The notes beneath the pieces were generated by a model. The model had not been told where the DNA came from and did not search any database. It was given only the letters and a program-made list of their open reading frames with translations. 64,000 nt of DNA, taken from Oscillatoriaceae cyanobacterium Prado104 (GTDB lineage: Bacteria; Cyanobacteriota; Cyanobacteriia; Cyanobacteriales; Microcoleaceae). A program made the position numbers and the translations under genes. How positions within the stretch are numbered: the stretch's first letter is position 1; each line of letters begins with the position of its first letter. The stretch covers positions 29,658 to 93,657 of the forward strand of contig JALOON010000084.1 of the NCBI GenBank assembly GCA_025454405.1. The letters run 5' to 3'. This document shows, piece after piece, positions 1-8,645 of the stretch.

Positions 1-2030
1 ACTCGGCGGCGCGTGCCGTCAGGATCGACTCGCACCTCTTCGCTAATAGCAACAAATGCCGTATATTCTGACAGCAAGCGATAACTCAAAGCAGTGTTTG
101 TCACGGATTCTACGAGCGATCGAGACTCGCCGCCAAACATTTGATTCATTAAATCCTTAATGCGCGATCGGCCCCAAAGTTGGGCGATCGCTGGATTCCC
201 AAAATCAGTAACATTTGCGGAGGTAGAATTTGATTCTCGCTGCCTGACGCTGACAGATTGAGAGAAATTGACAGGTAAAATCTGTTCGTAAACTTGACCG
301 CCAGCAGCAACGCCGCGGACGCGCAGTTTGCCGCTAGCCCGATCGCCCTTTCTGCCAAACAAAACAAGCGGTTGGCTGGCAAATAAATCTGGAGGCGCGA
401 TCGGATAAATTTCTGGTTTTTCCCCTCCACCTTCCCAACTTATTTGAATATCTGTCAGTACCGGATTGTTAATTTGACGAAAAAACTTTTCTGCTGCTTC
501 TGCCGTCGGTTCGTCTTGACGGACTACTTGAGATGTACCTCTACCAACTTCCGCCAAACGGTTTAACAAAAATCGATTTACCGAACCGCCGACACCAAAA
601 CTGTAAAGTCGATTTCCCGGTTTCAAATTTGCCTGCACGAAAGCCAGCACCTCATTTTCATTGCCGATGTAACCGTCAGTAATCAGGACAATACTGCGCA
701 GCCTTCCTGTTGCCGGGGCGGGAAAATCCATCACTGTTTTCAGGCCGTTAAGCAGTTCGCTTCCGCCGTCAGCCTGCAATTTTTCGATATAATTCATGGC
801 GCTTTGCCTGTTTGCCGGTGTATTGGCTAAAGGAGTAGCTGAAAGAGCTTTTGCTGTGTTAGCAAAATCAATAATCGTAAAAGTATCTGCTGGATTCAGT
901 CCTTGAATGAAGCGGCGCATCAATTCCTTTGATTTTGCCAGCGGTTGACCGCGCTGAGAACCTGAAGAATCCATTAAGAATACAACATCTTTAGGCACGA
1001 TTTGATGAGTTGCGTAATTCAGTGCCGGAATCAGATAAACAGCAAAATGACCGCCCCGTTTGTCCGCTTGAGTTAGCACGGTCGATCGAGCATTTTCGCC
1101 TGCAACTCGGTAGCGGAGAATTAAATCTTTGTTGGGGATAGTATCAGAATTAGCTAATTGCACGCTGACAGTATTGCCGCTGCGGCTGGTGGAAATTTGA
1201 TGGGAAGTAGATCGAACCTCGCCAATCGGAACTCCAGCATCTATTTCTACCGAAACCCCGATATCGTGTCCCGATCGAGTTCCCGGAGGCAACACGGGCG
1301 GATTGATGCGATCGGCATCAGAACTCTTGCCCCCCTGCCCGTTGGGGGCGATCGAATTCCCCGAAATATAGCGAGGCCCTACCACCATCGGAAACACGAA
1401 TTCGTAATCGCCGTCAGTAAATTTGAGACTGTCAGTATACCGAATCGTAACTTCTATTTTTTCTCCCGGTTTGATATTAGCGAGAGACTGAGTAAAAATA
1501 TTATCTCTTTCTTGTTCCAACAAACCCGCAGTAAAGCCTTGCCGTCTGGCTTTTTCGTAAATTTCTAAAGCTTCATCGCGCCGTTTAATATCAGCTTTAA
1601 TAATGCGATCGGCTATTTTAATTTCCATGTCATCCACCGCCGCTTCGTCGGGCAAAGGAAACACGTAAACAGCATCTAAAGGTTCGTTAAAAGGGTTTTC
1701 AAATTTTTGAACGACTTCAACGCGGGAGATATTGCCGGCTATTTTTGCTTTAACTTCCGTCCGCTTCAGGGGAAAAGCTTGTTCTCGACCTTTATTTTGA
1801 GTTGTGACGAACAAACCGCCTGCCGGACAGCGAATTTGGGGCGATCGACTTTCACCGCAGTTAACCTCATTTCTGGCCAGGATTGTCGGCCCTGCAGCAG
1901 CCGTATTTTCTCCCGAAACTACTGCCTGCAACTGATTTTCAGCGATCCCCACCCCCGCCCCCATCGCTGCGAGGACTGCGACACCTGCGGACAATAAATG
2001 TTGGGTCGATCGAACACAGACAAACTTCAT
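1..2030 (-). CDS. VIT and VWA domain protein, C-terminus cut by window edge
   Basis: The reverse strand reads open from ATG at 2030 to base 1 with no stop, giving about 676 residues of an incomplete protein. An N-terminal hydrophobic segment (residues 10-30) looks like a signal peptide. Residues about 70-210 match a VIT (inter-alpha-trypsin inhibitor) domain, with the segments VYVFPLPDEAAVDDMEIKI and GLLEQERDNIFTQSLANI. A von Willebrand A domain follows, with the metal-site motif DSSGS (DxSxS) near residue 352 and ITDGYIGNE further on. This family is secreted or surface-bound and mediates metal-dependent protein binding; the partner is unknown. The plus-strand open frames inside it are shadows. 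The region after the VWA domain continues beyond the window, so total length is unknown. Confidence 0.9.
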   Translation of the reverse strand, partial: MKFVCVRSTQHLLSAGVAVLAAMGAGVGIAENQLQAVVSGENTAAAGPTILARNEVNCGESRSPQIRCPAGGLFVTTQNKGREQAFPLKRTEVKAKIAGNISRVEVVQKFENPFNEPLDAVYVFPLPDEAAVDDMEIKIADRIIKADIKRRDEALEIYEKARRQGFTAGLLEQERDNIFTQSLANIKPGEKIEVTIRYTDSLKFTDGDYEFVFPMVVGPRYISGNSIAPNGQGGKSSDADRINPPVLPPGTRSGHDIGVSVEIDAGVPIGEVRSTSHQISTSRSGNTVSVQLANSDTIPNKDLILRYRVAGENARSTVLTQADKRGGHFAVYLIPALNYATHQIVPKDVVFLMDSSGSQRGQPLAKSKELMRRFIQGLNPADTFTIIDFANTAKALSATPLANTPANRQSAMNYIEKLQADGGSELLNGLKTVMDFPAPATGRLRSIVLITDGYIGNENEVLAFVQANLKPGNRLYSFGVGGSVNRFLLNRLAEVGRGTSQVVRQDEPTAEAAEKFFRQINNPVLTDIQISWEGGGEKPEIYPIAPPDLFASQPLVLFGRKGDRASGKLRVRGVAAGGQVYEQILPVNFSQSVSVRQRESNSTSANVTDFGNPAIAQLWGRSRIKDLMNQMFGGESRSLVESVTNTALSYRLLSEYTAFVAISEEVRVDPDGTRRR

Positions 2031-2232
2031 AGCATTTTTGGCAGACTTTGAGAGGATTTATACATGATGACCCAACCGCCAGCAAAACGTTCCTGAGTTA
2101 GAAGATTTGTCAGAATTCTGTTAGGGTGCGCGAGCCCAGAAGTTAAAAAAAAAGCCGGTTGCTGTCGGGCGTCCGCATTAATACTGAATTAACAAAAAAA
2201 TAAAACTTTTACTTCGGGATTTATACCTGTTG

Positions 2233-2238
2233 TATAAT
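2233..2238 (+). promoter_or_regulatory. Candidate -10 box upstream of the Rpn-like gene
   Basis: TATAAT lies 54 bases before the ATG at 2293, in an AT-rich stretch. A -35 element is weak (TTTACT about 19 bases upstream). The call rests on the perfect -10 hexamer and its position only. The rest of 2031-2292 holds nothing else I can identify. Confidence 0.4.
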
Positions 2239-2292
2239 GATAGTTAGATCGGTTCAACTAAATTTTGTATTTCTTACTAAATTGTAATTACC

Positions 2293-3288
2293 ATGAGCTT
2301 TATCAATCCCAAAACGGACTTTGCCTTTAAAAAAATCTTCGGTTCCGCTGACAGTAAAGATATTTTGATTAGTTTCTTGAATGCGCTGCTTTACGAAGCG
2401 CGCCATGTCATCGAAGATTTAGAAATTATCGACCCCTATTTGGCTCCCAAAATTAAAGGAGTCAAAGATACTTACTTGGATGTCAGAGCAAAAATAACAG
2501 GCGACAAAACAGTTATCATTGAAATGCAGGTGTTGAATGTAGAATCTTTTGAAAAGCGGATTTTGTACAATGCTACCAAAGCATATTCGGTGCAGCTAAA
2601 AAGTGGGGAAAACTACAATTTGTTAAATCCGGTGATTGCCCTGACGATTACCGATTTCCAAATGTTTGAAAATATCGAAACAGTGATTTCACATTTCGTG
2701 TTTAAAGAAAAGAATTTTTCGATCGATTACCTGCCCAACGAACTAGAAATGGTATTTGTGGAATTGCCCAAATTTGACAAAACATTAGATGAGTTGGAAA
2801 CGCTGACAGATAAGTGGATATATTTCATGAAAACTGCGAGAACGCTGAGAAATGTACCGCCAGAGTTGGCAAGCGTACCGGAACTGCGAAAAGCATTTGC
2901 GATCGCCAGCGAAGCCAATCTTGATGAAGAGGAATTAGCAGATTTAGAAAGGCGAGAAGTTTTCATTCAAGACCAGCGCGGTGCAATTACTAAAGCTACG
3001 AGACTTGGAATCGAGCAAGGAATCGAGCAAGGCATCAAAAAAGGTATCGAACAAGGCATCGAACAAGGTATTGAACAAGGTATCGAACAAGGTATCAAAC
3101 AAGGAAAGTTGGAACTAATTTTTAGTTTGTTGGAACCCATTGTAGGTGTCTTGTCACCGGATTTAAAAACCCGTATCGGTCAGTTATCTGCCGATCGATT
3201 AAATAGCTTGGGGGCAGCAGTATTTCAATTGAAAAATATGTCAGATTTGACAGCTTGGTTGGAGGCAAATAGTCGAACAGAACTTTAG
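2293..3288 (+). CDS. Rpn family recombination-promoting nuclease / PD-(D/E)XK transposase-like protein
   Basis: The 331-residue protein begins MSFINPKTDFAFKKIFG, the hallmark start of the Rpn/PDDEXK_2 family. The nuclease core is visible as YLDVRAK followed by VIIEMQV (D...ExQ), the expected metal-binding residues near positions 62 and 78. A middle helical region follows. A tandem run of GIEQ units (3009-3100) leads into the C-terminus; such runs are usual in this family and are encoded by a 12-bp repeat. Family members promote RecA-independent recombination or behave as stand-alone mobile nucleases; activity here is inferred. It sits alone between unrelated genes, with its own likely promoter. 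Confidence 0.85.
   Translation: MSFINPKTDFAFKKIFGSADSKDILISFLNALLYEARHVIEDLEIIDPYLAPKIKGVKDTYLDVRAKITGDKTVIIEMQVLNVESFEKRILYNATKAYSVQLKSGENYNLLNPVIALTITDFQMFENIETVISHFVFKEKNFSIDYLPNELEMVFVELPKFDKTLDELETLTDKWIYFMKTARTLRNVPPELASVPELRKAFAIASEANLDEEELADLERREVFIQDQRGAITKATRLGIEQGIEQGIKKGIEQGIEQGIEQGIEQGIKQGKLELIFSLLEPIVGVLSPDLKTRIGQLSADRLNSLGAAVFQLKNMSDLTAWLEANSRTEL
3006..3100 (+). repeat. 12-bp coding tandem repeat (GIEQ units)
   Basis: About eight in-frame copies of a 12-bp unit close to ATCGAACAAGGT encode GIEQ/GIKQ/GIKK near the end of the nuclease gene. Copies differ mainly at third positions, so the array is not freshly expanded. Confidence 0.8.
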
Positions 3289-3501
3289 CGCTTGCTTGCT
3301 GGTATGGGTGCGCGGCGCGCACCTTACAATACCGGGATTTGCTCGCGCAATGGCTGATGCAGTCCGATCGAACCCAGCAAGCGAGCTGGTGCAATAAACC
3401 CTAATTTTTGGAAAAGATTCTAACAATCCTAGACAATAGTCGATCGTAGCTTGTACATTTGAGTGCGATCTGAAATAAAAGTATCTAAAATCGAAAATTC
3501 T

Positions 3502-5193
3502 ATGAGCAAATTCGTGTTTGTAACCGGCGGCGTCGTTTCCAGCATCGGCAAGGGAATTGTCGCTGCTTCCCTCGGTCGCTTGCTGAAGTCTCGCGACTAT
3601 TCTGTCTCGATTCTGAAGCTAGACCCTTATATTAACGTTGACCCCGGCACTCTCAGCCCGTTCCAACACGGGGAAGTATTTGTCACCCAAGATGGTGCGG
3701 AAACTGACCTCGATTTGGGGCATTACGAACGTTTTACCGATACTTCCATGTCGCGCCTCAACAGCGTCACGACGGGCTCGATTTACCAAGCGGTGATTAA
3801 CAAAGAACGCCGCGGGGATTATCAAGGAAGTACCGTACAGGTAATTCCGCACATTACCAACGAAATTAAAGAGCGAATTCATCGAGTAGCACAAAATACC
3901 AATCCCGATGTGGTAATTACGGAAATTGGGGGGACGGTGGGAGATATCGAATCGCTGCCGTTTTTGGAAGCAATTCGGCAGTTTCGCAAGGATGTCGGGA
4001 GGCAAAATGTTTTGTACATGCATGTTACTTTGATACCTTGGATTCCGGCCGCCGGGGAGATGAAAACTAAACCGACTCAGCACTCGGTGAAGGAATTGCG
4101 ATCGATCGGGATTCAACCAGATATTTTAGTTTGTCGGTGCGATCGGGCGCTACCTTTGGGTCTGAAACAAAAATTGTCGGAATTCTGCGACGTACCCGAA
4201 AAATGCGTCATTACGGCTCAAGATGCTAAAAGTATTTACGAAGTACCGCTGATGATGGAACAGGAAGGTTTGGCAGAACAAACTATTAATTTGCTGCAAC
4301 TCGAAGCGCGCCAACCCGATTTGAATCAATGGCAAACTTTAGTTAAGCGACTCTACAGTCCCAGCAGCAAAATTAATATTGCTTTAGTTGGCAAATACGT
4401 GCGGTTGAGCGATGCTTATTTGTCGGTAGTCGAAGCTTTGCGACACGCGGCAATTGCGACCGGCAGCGAACTCAATTTAAATTGGATTAACTCAGAAGAT
4501 TTGGAATCGGGCAATGTCGAAAATTACCTCAAAAATATCGATGGGATTGTCGTACCCGGAGGTTTTGGAGTTCGGGGAGTTGACGGTAAAATAGCTGCGA
4601 TCGAATATGCTAAGAACAACAAAATTCCGTTTTTAGGTTTGTGTTTGGGGATGCAGTGTGCTGTGATTGAATGGGCTCGCCACACCGCACATTTAGAAGA
4701 TGCTAACAGTGCTGAATTTAATCCCGATACGGCAAATCCTGTCATTAATTTGCTGCCGGAACAGCACGATGTAGTAGATTTGGGCGGTACAATGCGGCTG
4801 GGTTTGTATCCGTGTCGCGTCACCCCTGACTCGCTAGCTTTCAAACTTTACCAGCAGGAAGTGATTTACGAGAGGCACCGCCACCGCTATGAATTTAACA
4901 ATGCCTACCGCAATCTTTTCTTAGAATCCGGTTATGCAGTTTCTGGAACATCTCCCGACGGTCGCTTGGTAGAAATGATCGAATTGCCCGGCCATCCCTT
5001 TTTCATTGCCAGTCAATTTCACCCCGAATTTCAATCCCGACCTAGCGCCCCCCATCCTTTGTTTCGGGGGTTTGCGCAGGCAGCTAACGAGAGAGGAAAT
5101 CAGGATGTTTTAGCAGTCCAGGACCGCGATTTAGCGGTTGAGAAAGTTGCCGGAATCGCGTTTTCTTTATCGGAACCAACTCTAAGTTCGTAA
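3502..5193 (+). CDS. pyrG: CTP synthase
   Basis: This enzyme makes CTP from UTP, ATP and glutamine in the cytoplasm. The ATG at 3502 begins MSKFVFVTGGVVSSIGKG, the conserved synthetase start; an in-frame GTG at 3463 would add 13 unconserved residues and is unlikely. The N-terminal synthetase half carries the P-loop-like GGVVSSIGKG and the GTVGDIES segment. The C-terminal class I glutamine amidotransferase has the nucleophile in GLCLGMQCAV and the His/Glu pair in HPEFQSRP. At 564 residues it is slightly longer than the usual 530-550 because of a C-terminal tail. No operon partner is evident. Confidence 0.98.
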   Translation: MSKFVFVTGGVVSSIGKGIVAASLGRLLKSRDYSVSILKLDPYINVDPGTLSPFQHGEVFVTQDGAETDLDLGHYERFTDTSMSRLNSVTTGSIYQAVINKERRGDYQGSTVQVIPHITNEIKERIHRVAQNTNPDVVITEIGGTVGDIESLPFLEAIRQFRKDVGRQNVLYMHVTLIPWIPAAGEMKTKPTQHSVKELRSIGIQPDILVCRCDRALPLGLKQKLSEFCDVPEKCVITAQDAKSIYEVPLMMEQEGLAEQTINLLQLEARQPDLNQWQTLVKRLYSPSSKINIALVGKYVRLSDAYLSVVEALRHAAIATGSELNLNWINSEDLESGNVENYLKNIDGIVVPGGFGVRGVDGKIAAIEYAKNNKIPFLGLCLGMQCAVIEWARHTAHLEDANSAEFNPDTANPVINLLPEQHDVVDLGGTMRLGLYPCRVTPDSLAFKLYQQEVIYERHRHRYEFNNAYRNLFLESGYAVSGTSPDGRLVEMIELPGHPFFIASQFHPEFQSRPSAPHPLFRGFAQAANERGNQDVLAVQDRDLAVEKVAGIAFSLSEPTLSS

Positions 5194-5735
5194 GTCCAGA
5201 TCCCCCGGTGTCCGCGCCACTTGCGACCTTTGGGGGGACCCCAAAATCGCAGTGGCCCTCTTAACAAGGGGGACTTAAAGAGTCGATAGATTCCTGCCGG
5301 CATAGGGGCAGAGCGAAGCGGACGGGGATCGACACAATATAATGGGCGCAAAATATAAGTAGGGATCGGGTGCGCGCTGCGCGCCCTGCATCTAGAACGC
5401 GCAGAATATGAGTAGCAGAAAATGCGCGCAGCGCGCCCCGCACGTAAGGTGCGCGTTTCCGGGACTACTAAAAAAATGTGCGCTTGCTGTGTCAGTTGCG
5501 CAAGTCCTGGTATGATAAAACCATAAAATCCTCAGTTCCGTGCTGCTCAATGTCGCGCACAAACGCTGCGCTTTAATTGCAAATGCTTTTGGAAAATGGC
5601 GAAAAATCGATCGCGCGATCGTCCGATACTTTCCAATTTGAAAAAATATTAGTATTTAATTTTGGGAATTCAATTGTTATGAAAACCAGTCAAACTCACC
5701 TAAAATACCAGGAAACACAGATTTGAGGAGGTCTT
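5194..5735. other. Repeat-rich intergenic region
   Basis: This 542-base gap holds GC-rich palindromic repeats (GCGCGCTGCGCGCC at about 5371-5385, GCGCGCAGCGCGCC at about 5424-5437). It also holds GTTGCGCAAGTCCTGGTA (about 5497-5514), which resembles one end of the inverted-repeat element at 62027-62152. A strong ribosome binding site GAGGAGG sits at 5725-5731 for the next gene. I see no convincing gene. Confidence 0.6.
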
Positions 5736-6158
5736 GTGGCTCACTGGATTAAATTCATTTATGATAAAAGTACCTACATCATCGATATAGAGACTGTTAG
5801 TGCTTTTTCTAGCGAACCTGATAACAGGCGAATTGCGTTTTGGCTGCCCAATACAAATCAGTCGATCGTCCTCAGTCCCACAGGCAATCCCGATGCTTAC
5901 AAACAAGTGTTAGATTACATCAAAAGAACGGTCGATCGCAATACTAAGTCTTCATGGATTAAAATTAATTACGATCGCAAAGAATACGCGATCGATTTGA
6001 GTCGGATCGGCAGTTTTGTTTGCGAATCCAACGGCAGGCTAACCTTTTGGCTGCCCGACTCCACGACTACTATTATTATTACGCCCCAAGGCAACCCGGA
6101 TGCCTATCAAAAAATAAATGAATATATTAAAAATACTACCGGACATTCTATGCCTTAA
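5736..6158 (+). CDS. Hypothetical protein made of two copies of a ~60-residue domain
   Basis: A GTG start at 5736 follows a strong Shine-Dalgarno GAGGAGG five bases upstream. The 140 residues fall into two homologous halves: WIKFIYDKSTYIIDIE...FWLPNTNQSIVLSP...GNPDAYKQVLDYIK, and WIKINYDRKEYAIDLS...FWLPDSTTTIIITP...GNPDAYQKINEYIK. Each half predicts beta strands followed by one helix, with no signal peptide or membrane segment. I do not recognise the family. The internal duplication and the strong ribosome site support a real, well-translated cytoplasmic protein of unknown function. Confidence 0.8.
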   Translation: MAHWIKFIYDKSTYIIDIETVSAFSSEPDNRRIAFWLPNTNQSIVLSPTGNPDAYKQVLDYIKRTVDRNTKSSWIKINYDRKEYAIDLSRIGSFVCESNGRLTFWLPDSTTTIIITPQGNPDAYQKINEYIKNTTGHSMP

Positions 6159-6159
6159 A

Positions 6160-6249
6160 AAAGTCAGCAGTCATTAATCATTAGTCATCAGTTATTAGTC
6201 ATTAATCATTAGTCTTACCAATTACCAATTACCGATGACAGATTACCAA
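6160..6249. repeat. Short tandem CATTAGT and ATTACCA repeats
   Basis: Degenerate CATTAGT/CATTAAT heptamers (6170-6213) are followed by ACCAATT/ATTACCA heptamers (about 6217-6258). They fill the convergent gap between two genes and resemble cyanobacterial short tandemly repeated sequences. Confidence 0.6.
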
Positions 6250-7143
6250 TTACCAATTAGCAAACTTGATTCCAGCTAATTTTGCAACCCCTACCATACC
6301 TGCTTGATTTCCCAATTGGGCAACCAACAACTGCAAACCTTCGCGAGAACTCGGCAAAACCCGCCGTTCAATTTCTTCTCGAACCTGCGGCAAGAAAAAT
6401 TCTGCACCGGCACTAATTCCGCCGCCGAGAATCACAGCTTCCGGCGTCAAAATATAAATGATACTTGCCAAACCGATACCGAGATAGCGCCCGTAATTTT
6501 GCCAAAATTCTAAAGCTTTAGCATCTCCCGACTTCGCTAAATCGGCTAATTCTAAAGGTTCCAAACCCGTTTCGCGGCGAATTGCTTGCACCGAAACATA
6601 CTGTTCTAAAGAACCGCGATTGCCGCTGCTGCACTCCGGGCCGTCAGGATTTATACCAATCAACCCTAACTCTGCGCCTGCGCCTAGATGACCTGTAAAA
6701 AGTTTGCCCTCCAGAATAACTGCACCGCCGACTCCTGTTCCTAATGTGAGCAAAATTAGGTTTTTAAAAAGCTTTCCCGCGCCCAGCCAAGTTTCTCCTA
6801 AACCTGCACAGTTAGCATCATTTTCTAATATTGTCGGCAGTCCGGTTTTGGCTTCCAACCAATCAGCTAAGGGGACATCGTGCCAGTTTTCTAGGTTAAT
6901 TGCGACTCTGGCGATTCTGCCGGTGGCGTCTGTGGGGCCGGGCGTTCCGATGCCGATCGCCCCTACAGCATTTTCTGCTGGGTTAAGTTGTAAAATAGCA
7001 TCTACCATTGCAGCTAAAACTGCTTTGGGAGTTGCCGGTTGAGGTGTGGGAACTGTTAAAGATTGGTGGCAAGTTCCGTCTTCGCTGAATCTGCCGAGTT
7101 TAATTGCAGTACCGCCTAAGTCAACGCCGATTACTTGTGCCAT
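6250..7143 (-). CDS. ROK family sugar kinase (glucokinase-like) with degraded zinc site
   Basis: The 297-residue protein has the ROK phosphate-binding start GVDLGGTAIK (residues 6-15), the catalytic Asp in ENDANCAG (Asp109), the LGTGVGGA loop and a C-terminal ILGGG motif. ROK kinases phosphorylate glucose or related hexoses with ATP or polyphosphate, and some members are repressors; no helix-turn-helix is present here, so a kinase is more likely. The ROK zinc motif is eroded: the His of the GH pair is Leu161, and the CxCGxxGC cysteines read C171, S173 and S178. The exact sugar cannot be told from sequence. Confidence 0.9.
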   Translation of the reverse strand: MAQVIGVDLGGTAIKLGRFSEDGTCHQSLTVPTPQPATPKAVLAAMVDAILQLNPAENAVGAIGIGTPGPTDATGRIARVAINLENWHDVPLADWLEAKTGLPTILENDANCAGLGETWLGAGKLFKNLILLTLGTGVGGAVILEGKLFTGHLGAGAELGLIGINPDGPECSSGNRGSLEQYVSVQAIRRETGLEPLELADLAKSGDAKALEFWQNYGRYLGIGLASIIYILTPEAVILGGGISAGAEFFLPQVREEIERRVLPSSREGLQLLVAQLGNQAGMVGVAKLAGIKFANW

Positions 7144-7180
7144 TCGATTTTAGATTTTAGATTTTAGATTTTAGACTTTT

Positions 7181-7271
7181 GTAGGGTGCGCAGTGCGCAC
7201 CTTACTAGCTTTTGTAGGGTACGCACTGCGCACCTTACTAGCTTTTGTAGGGTGCGCACTGCGCACCTTAC
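7181..7271. repeat. Three 33-bp tandem copies of the GTGCGCACTGCGCAC repeat
   Basis: Three near-identical units begin at 7181, 7214 and 7247. Each carries the palindrome GTGCGCACTGCGCACC followed by TTACTAGCTTTT. Solo copies occur near 39180-39203, 45976-46043 and 56755-56778, so this is a dispersed family that has expanded locally. It lies upstream of the ROK gene and downstream of the phosphatase gene. Confidence 0.85.
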
Positions 7272-7327
7272 GGCTATGAATAGTGTATCAAACTACTTGT
7301 TGCGTAAGTCACGATCCATGAAAATGT

Positions 7328-7867
7328 TTATTTGGCAAAAGCCTGACGGCAATCATCTAATAAAGCATGAAGTTCTTCAACAACTTTCCAGGGATTTCGA
7401 CCTTTAAATAAAGCAAATATCGCCGCTTCATGGGGATTTCTGCCTGTTTTTTTGACGGCAGCAATCGCATCTTGGTTGGAGAATCCCCGCCCGCTGACTA
7501 ACCAAGCAGCTAAGACTTGTCCTGTACGTCCGATACCGCCGGAACAGTGAACTACCGTCCGATCGCCCGCACGATCTGCCTCGACCAAAAATGGTAAAAT
7601 TCGATCGATTAAAATTTCGCGATCGACCAATTCAAAATCTGCCAGCGCTGCCCAACAAACTCGATCTTCTCCGAAGATTTTGCGATAAGTTCCCAGTAAA
7701 TCTGAGTAGCGAATTAGTTGACTTTGATGTAGCAAACAGCAAATTCGATCGATCTGCTGTTGCTGCATGAATTCAATCCATCCAGCAATTTCTATATCGC
7801 GATACCCCGGTCTGGAAGCACCAAATACAATTAATTCATCTTCCGAAGCAGCAGAAAATTTGTGCAT
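7328..7867 (-). CDS. Dual-specificity / tyrosine phosphatase-like protein
   Basis: The 179-residue protein contains the cysteine phosphatase loop VVHCSGGIGRTG (CX5R, Cys near residue 107), which forms the catalytic thiophosphate intermediate in this family. The general-acid Asp is probably upstream, in the region around residues 75-95, but I cannot place it with certainty. There is no signal peptide. Substrates could be phosphotyrosine proteins or another phosphate ester. It shares strand and a short gap with the gene starting at 8489, so the two may be co-transcribed. Confidence 0.85.
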   Translation of the reverse strand: MHKFSAASEDELIVFGASRPGYRDIEIAGWIEFMQQQQIDRICCLLHQSQLIRYSDLLGTYRKIFGEDRVCWAALADFELVDREILIDRILPFLVEADRAGDRTVVHCSGGIGRTGQVLAAWLVSGRGFSNQDAIAAVKKTGRNPHEAAIFALFKGRNPWKVVEELHALLDDCRQAFAK

Positions 7868-7928
7868 AATCGCTCAATTTAATGCGACGCTTAATTGCTA
7901 ATGTTATCATATCTGAATCGCAGTCCGT

Positions 7929-8489
7929 TCATTTTTTAAAATCTCGATCGACCCCCGATTCATCCCCTTCCCCCTCAAATTCGCTGTGGTTTCCTTCCCC
8001 AGAAACACCCAAACCATCTCCAACAAACACCGCCTCAATTACCATTCCTGTTCCGCCATCATTCTCAACTTCTGGCAGGGGAAATCTTGTCAATATTTCC
8101 TGTCCAATTTCCCCCGCCACATCTCCTAATTCTCCGCTGCGAAGTCTACTCAACAATACCAGTCGCTGCGCTAATTCTTGAAGCGATGCCACTTTATCTG
8201 CAGCAGCATTTTCAAGATTGTCGCCCTCTAACAACCTCGCACTAAACCGCCGCAACCAGGAGGTCAATTCACCATCTTTCAGGCGTTTTGCGATTAAGAA
8301 ACCGGCGACATCGCCACGACTCCAACCGGCATTTACTCCTTCGAGAATTTCCATAAATTTTGACTCGTATTCCGCATCAGATAGAGTTGGGTGAATGGGG
8401 TTATTTCCCTGCGGTGGGGATGGTTGCGCTGGGGCTCCGAAAAGTCGCTGAAATAGTTGTTTGAGGAATTGCCAAATTTTGTTTAGCAT
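7929..8489 (-). CDS. Hypothetical protein with acidic C-terminus
   Basis: The 186-residue frame starts with an amphipathic or membrane-seeking helix (MLNKIWQFLKQLFQRLFG). A Pro-rich linker and a helical domain follow (LSDAEYESKFMEILEGVNAG...DVAGFLIAKRLKDGELTSWL). The C-terminus is acidic and Gly-rich. I recall a similar helical segment in other cyanobacterial proteins, but I cannot name the family. No catalytic motif is visible. It lies 61 bp upstream of the phosphatase gene on the same strand, which hints at joint transcription. Confidence 0.65.
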   Translation of the reverse strand: MLNKIWQFLKQLFQRLFGAPAQPSPPQGNNPIHPTLSDAEYESKFMEILEGVNAGWSRGDVAGFLIAKRLKDGELTSWLRRFSARLLEGDNLENAAADKVASLQELAQRLVLLSRLRSGELGDVAGEIGQEILTRFPLPEVENDGGTGMVIEAVFVGDGLGVSGEGNHSEFEGEGDESGVDRDFKK

Positions 8490-8499
8490 TTGTAGGATT

Positions 8500-8630
8500 T
8501 GGGATGGGAGAAGGGGAGAGGGGGAGAGGGGGAGAGGGGGAGATAGGGAGAGGGGGAGATAGGGAGAATATTTATTTCTTCCTTCTTCCTTCTTCCCTCT
8601 TCCTTCTTCCTTCTTCCTTCTTCAATCGTG
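8500..8630. repeat. G-rich (GAGGGGGA)n and pyrimidine (CTTCTTCC)n tracts
   Basis: From about 8505 to 8567 the plus strand repeats GAGAGGGGGA-type units. From about 8575 to 8622 it switches to CTTCTTCC/CTTCCCTCTT units. Similar tracts occur at 36935-37003 and 47352-47458. The G-rich part has runs of five Gs that could form a quadruplex. Confidence 0.75.
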
Positions 8631-8645
8631 ACTAATGACTAATAA

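Noticed and set aside
1158..1997. Plus-strand open frames in the first 2 kb
   Set aside because: The minus strand reads continuously with VIT and VWA motifs through the whole region, so these frames are antisense shadows.
3463..3501. GTG start for CTP synthase
   Set aside because: The added residues are not conserved, and ATG at 3502 matches the family N-terminus exactly.
7186..7407. 73-codon plus-strand frame
   Set aside because: It is largely a translation of the three tandem 33-bp repeats and has no ribosome site.
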